DNA of 6,622 nt from Candidatus Sulfotelmatobacter sp. Lineage in GTDB: Bacteria > Acidobacteriota > Terriglobia > Terriglobales > Acidobacteriaceae. The notes below the pieces were generated by a model. That model did not search any database. It worked only from the letters and a program-made list of their open reading frames with translations, and had not been told where the DNA came from. The stretch spans positions 1-6,622 of the forward strand of contig JASHTD010000418.1 of NCBI GenBank assembly GCA_030040725.1. The letters run 5' to 3'. Below are positions 1-5,661 of the stretch, piece after piece. Position numbers and translations under genes: made by a program. Numbering within the stretch: position 1 is the first letter of the stretch; each line of letters opens with the position of its first letter.

Positions 1-785
1 TCGCGATAGGTCGCGCCGCCGCGCACCGGCGTGCCCACTCCGGGCGCGTCTTCGGGATCGATCCAGTCCATGTCGAGTGAAATGTGATATCCGGCTGTGC
101 CTCGCCCCGCAATGCGCAGCGCTTCTTCCATCACCGTTCGCATACCGCGTTCGTCGATGTCGCGCATGGTAAACACACCAATGCCGGCGCGCCGCACATT
201 CTCTTTTTCGATCGCGTCGATGTCACGCACCCCCACCAGCACGCAATTTTCCGGCTTCACTTTGGGGGAAAAGTCAAAAATATTCTGCAGCTCTGCCGGC
301 CCAAGGCCCATCAGTGCCGCCAGCGGCATGCCGTGCACATTACCGCTCGGCGAGGTTTCTGGCGTGTTGATGTCGGTGTGCGCGTCGATCCAGATCAGCC
401 CGACCCGATGGTTTTGACGGCGATAAAATTCCGCCACACCCGCCACAGTGCCCGCAGCCATCGAATGATCGCCGCCCAGCGAAATGGGAATCTTGCCCGC
501 TTCCAGCGTCTTAACGATCAGCTCAGCATGCTTGGTGCAAGTCGCTGTAATCTCTTTCAGATATTTGGCGTGAGCGGCACCCTCTTTTTTCTGCTCCGGT
601 ATCGCAACCGCAACGTTGCCGCCGTCTTCCACTTCATGTCCTAACGCCTCCAGCCGCGCCTCAAGCCCCGCGACCCGCACCGCCGACGGCCCCATATCCA
701 CGCCGCGCCGCGATTGCCCTAGATCGAGCGGCACGCCTATGACCCGGATTTTCTTGGGAGTGATGTTGGTAGTCGTGCTTGTCAT
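1..785 (-). CDS. rocF: Arginase, C-terminus cut by window edge
   Basis: Arginase hydrolyses L-arginine to L-ornithine and urea in the cytoplasm with a two-manganese centre. The 261 visible residues carry all six metal ligands of the ureohydrolase family: H107 in GGDHS, D134/H136/D138 in DAHTD, and D238/D240 in SLDMDWIDP. The stretch N140-x6-S147-G-N149-V-H151 matches the arginine-binding loop of true arginases (human N130, S137, N139, H141), so agmatinase or another ureohydrolase is less likely. The text ends at GGATYR, just before the usual REG/REA and the last roughly 40-50 residues, which lie beyond position 1. Two ATG codons are adjacent (788 and 785). Numbering here uses 785, and neither is preceded by a clear Shine-Dalgarno. 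It lies 98 nt downstream of asnS on the same strand, behind an octamer-repeat spacer. Nothing visible is broken. Family assignment is near certain. Confidence 0.95.
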   Translation of the reverse strand, partial: MTSTTTNITPKKIRVIGVPLDLGQSRRGVDMGPSAVRVAGLEARLEALGHEVEDGGNVAVAIPEQKKEGAAHAKYLKEITATCTKHAELIVKTLEAGKIPISLGGDHSMAAGTVAGVAEFYRRQNHRVGLIWIDAHTDINTPETSPSGNVHGMPLAALMGLGPAELQNIFDFSPKVKPENCVLVGVRDIDAIEKENVRRAGIGVFTMRDIDERGMRTVMEEALRIAGRGTAGYHISLDMDWIDPEDAPGVGTPVRGGATYR

Positions 786-884
786 CATCAATTTTGTAAG
801 TTCGTAATCGGGTAATTTGTAATTGGCAGACGCCGATTGCCGGCTCAATTTACCAAATCACAAAATTGCTCGATTACCAAATTC
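786..884. repeat. Opposed octamer-repeat arrays between asnS and arginase
   Basis: The whole spacer is low-complexity ATTAC-type sequence around a short GC-rich core. Read on the minus strand, the part next to arginase is a run of 8-bp units: AATTACCC (817-810), GATTACGA (809-802), ACTTACAA (801-794) and AATTGATG (793-786), the last running into the ATG. The part next to asnS reads the other way: on the plus strand GATTACCA (872-879) is followed by AATTCTTA (880-887), whose last three bases are the complement of the asnS TAA stop. The two sides are inverted: 804-818 and the complement of 863-877 agree at 13 of 15 positions, and the two mismatches could be G-U pairs in RNA. The core has a small GCCG/CGGC stem (832-835 with 841-844). 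No gene is seen here. Function is unknown; RNA hairpin, protein-binding array or passive repeat are all possible. Confidence 0.75.
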
Positions 885-2207
885 TTACGGGTACAGCCGG
901 TTCAACATCCGTGCAAACGGGATCGTTTCGCGCACATGCTCGAGCCCACAGATCCACGCGACCGCTCGTTCGATGCCCATACCGAAGCCGCTGTGCGGCA
1001 CGCTGCCGTATTTGCGCAAATCGAGATACCATTTAAACGCTTCTTCCGGCAGATTGTGTTCGTGAATCCTCTGCAGCAGCAACTCGTGCGATGCCGTGCG
1101 CTGCGACCCGCCGATAATTTCACCGTAACCCTCCGGCGCCAGCACATCCACGCACAGCGCCAACTCCGGCCGCTGCGGATCGGGCTCCATATAAAAGGCC
1201 TTCACCTTCGCCGGATACCGATGCACCATCACCGGCTTGTCAAACTGCTCGGACAGATAGGTTTCGTCGGGCGAGCCGAAATCTCCACCCCATTCAAACT
1301 TCGCTTCCACCGCGCCTTTGGCGTGGCCTTCCTGCAGTATCTTCACGGCGTCGTCATAACTCAGGCGAGGAAACGGGGGCTCAATTTTTTCCAGCTTCGC
1401 AATATCGCGTCCGATGGCCTGCAGGTCGGCGCGCCGGCGTTCGAGACACCGCTTGACCACGAAACTGATGAACTGCTCCGCCAGTTCCATCAGATCGTCG
1501 AGTCCCGCATACGCGATTTCCGGCTCGACCATCCAGAATTCCGTCAGATGCCGTCGCGTCTTCGATTTTTCCGCGCGAAACGTCGGCCCGAATGAATACA
1601 CCTTGCCCAACGCCATCGCCGTAGCCTCGATATACAGCTGGCCCGATTGCGTGAGGTATGCCTGCTCGTCGAAGTAGTCAACCGGAAACAGCGTGCTCGT
1701 GCCTTCGCATGCAGCGGGAGTCAAAATCGGAGGATCGGTCAACGTAAACCCACGCTCGTCGAAGAAGTCACGCACGGCTTTTATAATCTCCGCGCGCACT
1801 CGCAGAATCGACGCCTGCCGCTGCGAGCGCACCCACAAATGCCGGTGCTCCATCAGAAATTCCGTGCCGTGTTCTTTCGGCGTAATCGGATACGGATCAG
1901 CCTCCGGCACCCGCTGCACCACCCGCACGTTCGAGACATCGAGTTCATATCCGCCGGGCGCGCGCTTGTCGGCCCGAACTTTGCCCTCTACGATCACGCT
2001 CGATTCCTGCGTCAGCGTCTTGATCGCTTCGAACACTTCCGGCGTAACCGCATTTTTCGGCACCACTCCCTGAATCACACCCGACCCGTCGCGAAATTGC
2101 GGAAATAGTAACTTCCCGCTCTCGCGCAGGTTATACAACCAGCCACGCAGCGTGACCTGCTGGCCATCGTGCTTGCCGATTTCTGCGATCGTGGTTACAG
2201 AAGACAT
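885..2207 (-). CDS. asnS: Asparaginyl-tRNA synthetase (class II)
   Basis: This enzyme activates asparagine with ATP and loads it onto tRNA-Asn in the cytoplasm. The protein is complete at 440 residues. The N-terminal OB-fold anticodon-binding domain spans about residues 16-100 (LRGWLYNLRESGK, then FRDGSG, then APGGYELDV). The class II catalytic domain follows, with motif 1 around 144-163 (ending DPPILTP), motif 2 at 209-230 (TFRAEKSKTRRH, then EFWMVEPEIA) and motif 3 at 407-414 (GFGMGIER, arginine 414). EFWMVEPE in motif 2 and the C-terminal HVRETIPFARM favour AsnRS over AspRS. Overall it reads like the compact Thermus-type AsnRS (from memory, about 438 residues) rather than the 466-residue E. 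coli form. The ATG at 2207 has no visible Shine-Dalgarno; octamer repeats run right up to it, and another array begins at the TAA stop. A dedicated AsnRS implies direct tRNA-Asn charging, though a GatCAB route could coexist. Confidence is very high. Confidence 0.97.
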   Translation of the reverse strand: MSSVTTIAEIGKHDGQQVTLRGWLYNLRESGKLLFPQFRDGSGVIQGVVPKNAVTPEVFEAIKTLTQESSVIVEGKVRADKRAPGGYELDVSNVRVVQRVPEADPYPITPKEHGTEFLMEHRHLWVRSQRQASILRVRAEIIKAVRDFFDERGFTLTDPPILTPAACEGTSTLFPVDYFDEQAYLTQSGQLYIEATAMALGKVYSFGPTFRAEKSKTRRHLTEFWMVEPEIAYAGLDDLMELAEQFISFVVKRCLERRRADLQAIGRDIAKLEKIEPPFPRLSYDDAVKILQEGHAKGAVEAKFEWGGDFGSPDETYLSEQFDKPVMVHRYPAKVKAFYMEPDPQRPELALCVDVLAPEGYGEIIGGSQRTASHELLLQRIHEHNLPEEAFKWYLDLRKYGSVPHSGFGMGIERAVAWICGLEHVRETIPFARMLNRLYP

Positions 2208-2335
2208 GAGTGATTCAGTAATTGGGGAATTGAGTAATTGAGTAAATTTGAAAATCGCCCAGGAGAGAACCCGCTGAAAGATAAGGCCGGTTTTTCAATT
2301 ACCCGATTACCAAATTACTCAATTACCCAATTCTT
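2208..2335. repeat. Opposed octamer-repeat arrays between TIM-barrel gene and asnS
   Basis: Two 8-bp-periodic arrays face each other across a unique core of about 47 nt (2250-2296). On the plus strand the array at 2297-2332 reads AATTACCC, GATTACCA, AATTACTC, AATTACCC, then AATT, in exact 8-bp register, and stops at the TIM-barrel stop codon. On the minus strand the array at 2239-2208 reads AATTACTC, AATTCCCC, AATTACTG, AATCACTC and then the asnS ATG, again in exact register, with a less regular unit before it (2249-2240). Because the arrays are opposed they form an inverted repeat: 2220-2239 matches the complement of 2313-2332 at 19 of 20 positions. A transcript crossing the spacer could fold into a long AU-rich hairpin with the core as its loop. 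I see no gene and no convincing intrinsic terminator. Function is unknown. Confidence 0.85.
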
Positions 2336-3157
2336 CTACGCGCTTTCCAGCTTCTTAAACGTTGCCGAAATCTTTTCCAGCGGATTCGTTTTCTCATCGC
2401 CTTCCAGTTCCAGCATGAGCGGCGGCCTTTGCGGAGCGGACCGAAGCAGTTCCATCGCCTGCTTCCAGTCGATCGTGCCCTCGCCCGGCCACAAGTGTGA
2501 ATCGCGATCTTTCTTATTGTCGTGAACGTGCGTCGAGCAGATCAGCTTCTGCACAATTCCGAACGCCTCCTCCACCGACCCCATCATGTGCGCATGCCCG
2601 AAATCGAAACAAATCCCAACATCGTCGAAATGTGCTGCATGGATCATCTCCACCAGCTTCTCCGGCGTGGAAAGCTCATTCGGAATATTTTCCAGCAGAA
2701 TCCGCACTCCCAGCGGCTTGGCGAACGCTCGCAGGTGTTCGATCGAAGTCATCGCAGACTCGAACTTTTTTTCGCTGAAGCTCTCATTCGGCAACCCCAG
2801 ATGCTGAATCAGAAAACGGAAAGGAATTTGCTCGGCAATTTCGAGCGACCGCTTCACCTCATCCATCGCCTCGACAAGTGCCGCACGATCGGTCGAAGCC
2901 AAATTAATCGGCGGAGACCCAGTGCGGCCCCAGTCGTAATCGGAGTAAAGCGGCGAGTGCACTGAATTCAACGGAACCCCGCTGCCTCGAAACCAATCGG
3001 CAATCTCCCGCAAGTGCGCTTTGCGGTTTGCGTAATCCAGATGCTGCCGCGCTGCGAAAATCTCAATCGCCTGTACGCCGTTGCGCGCCAGCCCGTCCAG
3101 AATTCCCGGATGCAGCCGCTCCTTCACATACAAATAAGTTGATACTGCCTTCACCAT
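2336..3157 (-). CDS. Sugar phosphate isomerase/epimerase-like TIM barrel protein
   Basis: A complete 273-residue protein of the xylose-isomerase-like / AP endonuclease 2 TIM-barrel superfamily, which includes sugar and keto-sugar epimerases, inosose isomerases or dehydratases, and endonuclease IV. Candidate metal or catalytic residues fall in order at the ends of barrel strands: H67 (NSVHSP), H119 (IQHLG), E156 (LLENIPN), D185 and H188 (FDFGHAH), H210/H212 (THVHDN), H221 in the HLWPGEGTIDW block, and E250 (LMLELEG). HVHDN followed by a GEGTIDW-type block is typical of the IolE/IolI-like COG1082 group. The length and the lack of extra DNA-binding loops argue for a small-molecule enzyme rather than a DNA-repair nuclease. 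The substrate cannot be read from sequence. There is no signal peptide, so it should be cytoplasmic. It begins 24 nt after ggt behind an AAGGA ribosome site, which suggests co-transcription, although a metabolic link to GGT is not obvious. Confidence 0.88.
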   Translation of the reverse strand: MVKAVSTYLYVKERLHPGILDGLARNGVQAIEIFAARQHLDYANRKAHLREIADWFRGSGVPLNSVHSPLYSDYDWGRTGSPPINLASTDRAALVEAMDEVKRSLEIAEQIPFRFLIQHLGLPNESFSEKKFESAMTSIEHLRAFAKPLGVRILLENIPNELSTPEKLVEMIHAAHFDDVGICFDFGHAHMMGSVEEAFGIVQKLICSTHVHDNKKDRDSHLWPGEGTIDWKQAMELLRSAPQRPPLMLELEGDEKTNPLEKISATFKKLESA

Positions 3158-3163
3158 GCGTAA

Positions 3164-3168
3164 TCCTT
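3164..3168 (-). promoter_or_regulatory. Shine-Dalgarno of the TIM-barrel gene
   Basis: On the minus strand AAGGA lies 6 nt before the ATG at 3157, in the 24-nt gap after the ggt stop. It fixes the start and supports translation from a ggt-TIM-barrel message. Confidence 0.7.
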
Positions 3169-3181
3169 GCTTGAGTTGGAT

Positions 3182-4942
3182 CTAGTATCCCACGGCCTTT
3201 CCGTTGCTTCTGTAGTCGCTCGCTCCCAGCCGCTCGCCGGTTTTCGCGTCAATCGCGATGCACTCCGCCTCACTCCAATATCCCGCCGTTTCCGAGCCTT
3301 CATGCAAACCGAACTGCACGTGATACCCCATCCTCTGCAAATCCCCAACCGTGTCCGGAGAAAACCACCGCTCCACATACAGCACATCGGGCAGCCACTG
3401 ATTGTGAAAACGTGGCGCGTCGACCGCTTCCTGAATATTCATGCCGTAGTCGATCACTCCCATCAGAACGTTGGCCACCGTCGTAATAATCTTCGAACTG
3501 CCGGGCGAACCCAGCACCAGAAACGGCTTTCCGTCTCGCGCAACGATGGTCGGTGTCATCGACGAGAGCGGCCTTTTTCCCGGCCCGATCGCGTTCGCCG
3601 CTCCCTGAATCAATCCATCGGAATTCGGCACGCCCGGCTTCGATGAGAAATCGTCCATCTCATCGTTCAGCAGAAATCCCAATCGATCCGCCGTCACGTG
3701 CGATCCGAACCAATCGTTGATTGTCGTCGTCACCGCGACCGCATTGCCGTCACCATCCACCACCGAATAATGCGTCGTGTGCTGGCCTTCGTGAAATTCC
3801 TGCGGTTGCGGATGCAACTCAGCATATTGCTCAAGCTGGCTGAAAATCGCCGGACGCTTCAAATCCTTGCTCGCGCTCGCGCGATCCGCATCAATCGACT
3901 CGCGCCATGCCGCCGCATACTTCTTATCGATCAGCTGCGCCACCGGAATCTTCGCGAAATCCGGGTCCCCCATAAATTCCGCCCGGTCGAAAAACGCCCT
4001 CCGGAACGCTTCGATGGTGAAATGAATCGACTCCGAGGACCGGTCTCCCATCTTCGCCAGATCGTAGCCTTCCAGCATATTCAAAGACTCGATTAGAACC
4101 GCTCCGCCGGAAGAAGGCGGCGGCGCGCTGATGACTTCATATCCCCGGTATGTGCCAACCACCGGCTCGCGCTCTTTCACTTCATAACGCGCAAGATCCT
4201 TCGCCGTGATCAGTCCTCCGCCTTTTTGAATTGCTGCGGCCAGCTCCCGCGCTAAGTCTCCGTGATAAAAATCATCCGGCTTGGCCGCGATCCGCTCCAG
4301 CGTTCGCGCTAAATCCGGCTGGCGAAAAATTTCTCCCGGCTGGTAGTAGTTGCCGTCGCGCTGAAACACTCGCCGCGACTCGGGAAACTGGCTCAGATAC
4401 TTATCGTGAAAATCGCGAGCCCCGCTCCAACTCAGCGCATATCCATCTTTTGCCAGCCCGATCGCCGGCGCCATAACTCGCTTCAGACCGAGCTTGCCGT
4501 ATCTCTGCTCTGCGTAAACCATGCCCGCAACCGATCCCGGCACGGCGATCGACTTGTAGCCGATGAGGCTCGCATCTTCGATTACATTTCCTTGCGCATC
4601 CAGATACATGTCCGGCTTGGCTGCGGCCGGCGCTTTCTCGCGGTAATCGATGAAATGCGCTTTGCCATCCGCCATGCGAATCAGCATGAACCCGCCGCCG
4701 CCCAGGTTGCCCGCCGCCGGATGCACCACCGCCAGCGCAAATCCTGTCGCCACGGCCGCATCCACCGCGTTGCCGCCAGCCTTCATCACATCGACGCCTG
4801 CACGCGAGGCCAGTTCGTGAACGCTGACCACTATGCCGTGCTGCGCATGCACCGGCTGTGGAGACGCAACCGCCACGGCTGGCGCCAGCACGACCGCGCA
4901 CGCCACCAGCCACAGAATGGATGATCTGTTTTGGGATCCCAT
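3182..4942 (-). CDS. ggt: Gamma-glutamyltranspeptidase precursor, secreted
   Basis: GGT removes or transfers the gamma-glutamyl group of glutathione and related compounds, releasing glutamate outside the cytoplasm. Starting at ATG 4942 the protein has 586 residues. It begins with a Sec-type signal peptide: MGSQNRSS, a hydrophobic core at about 9-26, and possible cleavage after AVA26 or VHA33. It is made as a proenzyme that cleaves itself before the nucleophile Thr389 (TTHYSVVDGDGNAVAV), giving a small subunit of about 198 residues. Numbering runs two behind E. coli across the small subunit: N409, D431 (MDDFS) and S460-S461 (PLSSM) match binding residues N411, D433 and S462-S463. R101 (FIDYREKAP) matches R114. 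The lid-loop region (KPGVPN onward) is present. Two differences stand out: the glycine pair of GSPGGS is G481-S482, and the lid tyrosine position is D442. An in-frame TTG at 4999 would place 19 residues before the signal peptide and is less likely. The ATG itself has no good Shine-Dalgarno. Likely first gene of an operon with the TIM-barrel gene. Confidence 0.95.
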   Translation of the reverse strand: MGSQNRSSILWLVACAVVLAPAVAVASPQPVHAQHGIVVSVHELASRAGVDVMKAGGNAVDAAVATGFALAVVHPAAGNLGGGGFMLIRMADGKAHFIDYREKAPAAAKPDMYLDAQGNVIEDASLIGYKSIAVPGSVAGMVYAEQRYGKLGLKRVMAPAIGLAKDGYALSWSGARDFHDKYLSQFPESRRVFQRDGNYYQPGEIFRQPDLARTLERIAAKPDDFYHGDLARELAAAIQKGGGLITAKDLARYEVKEREPVVGTYRGYEVISAPPPSSGGAVLIESLNMLEGYDLAKMGDRSSESIHFTIEAFRRAFFDRAEFMGDPDFAKIPVAQLIDKKYAAAWRESIDADRASASKDLKRPAIFSQLEQYAELHPQPQEFHEGQHTTHYSVVDGDGNAVAVTTTINDWFGSHVTADRLGFLLNDEMDDFSSKPGVPNSDGLIQGAANAIGPGKRPLSSMTPTIVARDGKPFLVLGSPGSSKIITTVANVLMGVIDYGMNIQEAVDAPRFHNQWLPDVLYVERWFSPDTVGDLQRMGYHVQFGLHEGSETAGYWSEAECIAIDAKTGERLGASDYRSNGKAVGY

Positions 4943-4979
4943 GAAGATGTCGAGGCGTCCAGGAATGGGCGGACTCTTG

Positions 4980-5009
4980 AGGCTAGCCGACCCCGCCAAG
5001 CCGAGTCAA
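4980..5009 (-). promoter_or_regulatory. Possible sigma-70-like promoter of ggt
   Basis: On the minus strand TTGACT (5009-5004, five of six to consensus) is followed after 18 nt by TAGCCT (4985-4980, three of six to consensus). A start near 4973 would leave a leader of about 30 nt before the ATG at 4942, and would exclude the upstream TTG start. The -10 match is poor, so this is tentative. Confidence 0.25.
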
Positions 5010-5030
5010 ATTACGTATTCTTGACCCTGC

Positions 5031-5140
5031 GTCATCCTGAGCGAAGCCGCCCTCAGGTAGACCCCCGGCTTCAGCCGGGGGCTGCGAAGCAGGCGGAGCG
5101 AAAGCCTGCCCTGAGCAAGTGAACGCAGTGAGCGCGTCGA
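5031..5140. repeat. GC-rich foldable intergenic repeat (REP-like)
   Basis: The 268-nt region between the yjbR-like gene and ggt holds a compact set of nested inverted repeats. CTCAGG (5052-5057) pairs with CCTGAG (5110-5115) and encloses two stems: a 9-bp perfect stem (5062-5070 with 5073-5081) and GCAGGC/GCCTGC (5089-5094 with 5104-5109). Together these make a three-way-junction shape, with the last stem abutting the outer one. A second CCTGAG (5036-5041) could pair with the same CTCAGG, so two folds compete. Related phrases such as CCTGAGCGAAG, GGAGCGAAAG and CCTGAGCAAG recur, as expected for a mosaic dispersed repeat. No T-run follows the stems on either strand, so it is not a standard terminator. 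The rest of the region (4943-5030 and 5141-5210) shows only the possible promoter. No gene is supported here. Confidence 0.65.
5062..5081. repeat. Perfect GC hairpin inside the foldable repeat
   Basis: CCCCCGGCT, a 2-nt centre, then AGCCGGGGG: a 9-bp perfect palindrome (in practice about 8 bp with a four-base loop). It is the strongest hairpin I noticed in the window. It reads as a stem on both strands and is not followed by a T-run. Confidence 0.8.
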
Positions 5141-5210
5141 ATGGGGACTTCCCGCGCACCAGCCGTTGTCAGGAGTTTCCTGCACCCACAGGGACCTCGG
5201 ACCAACCCAC

Positions 5211-5600
5211 TCATCGCCGCGGCAGGTTTCGCGCACGCCCCCTTTTCTTCACCATCTTCCGGCCCTTTTTTCCAGCCTTCGCTCCCTTCGGAGCCTTCGC
5301 AGCCACCATCTCGTACGATTGCTGAATCAGTCCCTGCAATTCGTTCCACGGAACCGCATCCAGCCGATCCAGCATGACCCATTTGTACCGCCCCACATAT
5401 GGCGCGGGACGAACATCTTCCCGCTCAATCAACTCCGCGAAACTTTCCGGCGAGCATTTCAGGCACAGCCGTGGATTATCCAGCCCGAGCATCACGAAAA
5501 TCTTTCCGCCAACTTTGAAGCAGAGCTCATCGCCCCACTGCAGCTTTTCGCTCGCCTCTGGAAACTTCAGGCAGAATTCGCGGATAATTTCAGTGTTCAT
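5211..5600 (-). CDS. MmcQ/YjbR family protein with a basic tail
   Basis: A 129-residue protein of the MmcQ/YjbR family (CyaY-like alpha/beta fold, often annotated as DNA-binding; the cellular role is poorly defined). Family features in order: an N-terminal helix (MNTEIIREFCLKFPEASEKLQWG), beta strands CFKVGGKIFVMLGL (27-40) and RLCLKCSPE (44-52), then the conserved PAPYVGRYKWVML block (66-78), and a final helix ending SYEMVAAKAPK (95-105). Family members are usually about 115-120 residues. Here the last 28 residues (102-129) form an added tail with 14 Lys/Arg and no acidic residue, likely disordered and able to bind nucleic acid. ATG 5600 is chosen because the family normally begins at this helix. 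A GTG at 5615 would add five residues. No clear Shine-Dalgarno is seen. It diverges from the aldo/keto reductase across 54 nt. Confidence 0.88.
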   Translation of the reverse strand: MNTEIIREFCLKFPEASEKLQWGDELCFKVGGKIFVMLGLDNPRLCLKCSPESFAELIEREDVRPAPYVGRYKWVMLDRLDAVPWNELQGLIQQSYEMVAAKAPKGAKAGKKGRKMVKKRGRARNLPRR

Positions 5601-5633
5601 TTGCTTGAATCGCACGGTCCCGGTGGCAATCCA

Positions 5634-5661
5634 ATTTTACAAGGAGATTCCAGCATGCAAA
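5634..5661 (-). promoter_or_regulatory. Possible promoter of the yjbR-like gene
   Basis: On the minus strand TTTGCA (5661-5656, overlapping the first codons of the aldo/keto reductase) and TAAAAT (5639-5634, five of six to the -10 consensus) are 16 nt apart, placing a start about 27 nt before the ATG at 5600. The -35 match is only four of six, so this is weak. Confidence 0.22.
5641..5646 (+). promoter_or_regulatory. Shine-Dalgarno of the aldo/keto reductase
   Basis: AAGGAG lies 8 nt before the ATG at 5655. It decides this start over upstream in-frame codons, which would run antisense through the yjbR-like gene. Confidence 0.85.

Noticed and set aside
84..644. 186-codon plus-strand frame over the arginase gene
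   Set aside because: The minus-strand frame encodes a clear arginase with all six metal ligands; the plus frame shows no family features.
837..2108. Long plus-strand open frames opposite asnS (837-1595 and 1647-2108)
   Set aside because: They are rich in His/Arg with no recognisable domain, as expected opposite a GC-rich gene whose own frame encodes an unmistakable AsnS.
2281..2295. Terminator-like GGCCGG followed by five T on the plus strand
   Set aside because: The stem is too short, and no plus-strand gene ends here.
786..2338. CRISPR array made of the octamer repeats
   Set aside because: Units are 8 bp, directly abutting and without spacers, and there are no cas genes.
3167..4924. Open frames opposite ggt (3167-3646, 3698-4096, 4406-4924)
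   Set aside because: Arg/His-rich translations without motifs, lying entirely over a well-conserved ggt; shadows of coding bias.
1..4942. A single arginine/asparagine/glutamate metabolic system
   Set aside because: The enzymes act in different compartments and pathways, and asnS is a housekeeping gene; same-strand proximity alone does not support a system.
4943..4999. TTG start giving ggt 19 more residues
   Set aside because: It would put a non-hydrophobic stretch before the signal peptide and lies upstream of the possible promoter; ATG 4942 gives a normal signal peptide.
5062..5081. Intrinsic terminator at the perfect GC hairpin
   Set aside because: No T-run follows on either strand; better read as part of a REP-like element.
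5006..5236. Small open frames through the foldable repeat upstream of ggt
   Set aside because: Their sequence is dictated by the palindromic repeat, and I see no ribosome site or known motif.
5166..5654. In-frame upstream extension of the aldo/keto reductase by 163 residues
   Set aside because: The extension runs antisense through the yjbR-like gene and has no family resemblance. The ATG at 5655 has an AAGGAG site and begins exactly where the family begins.
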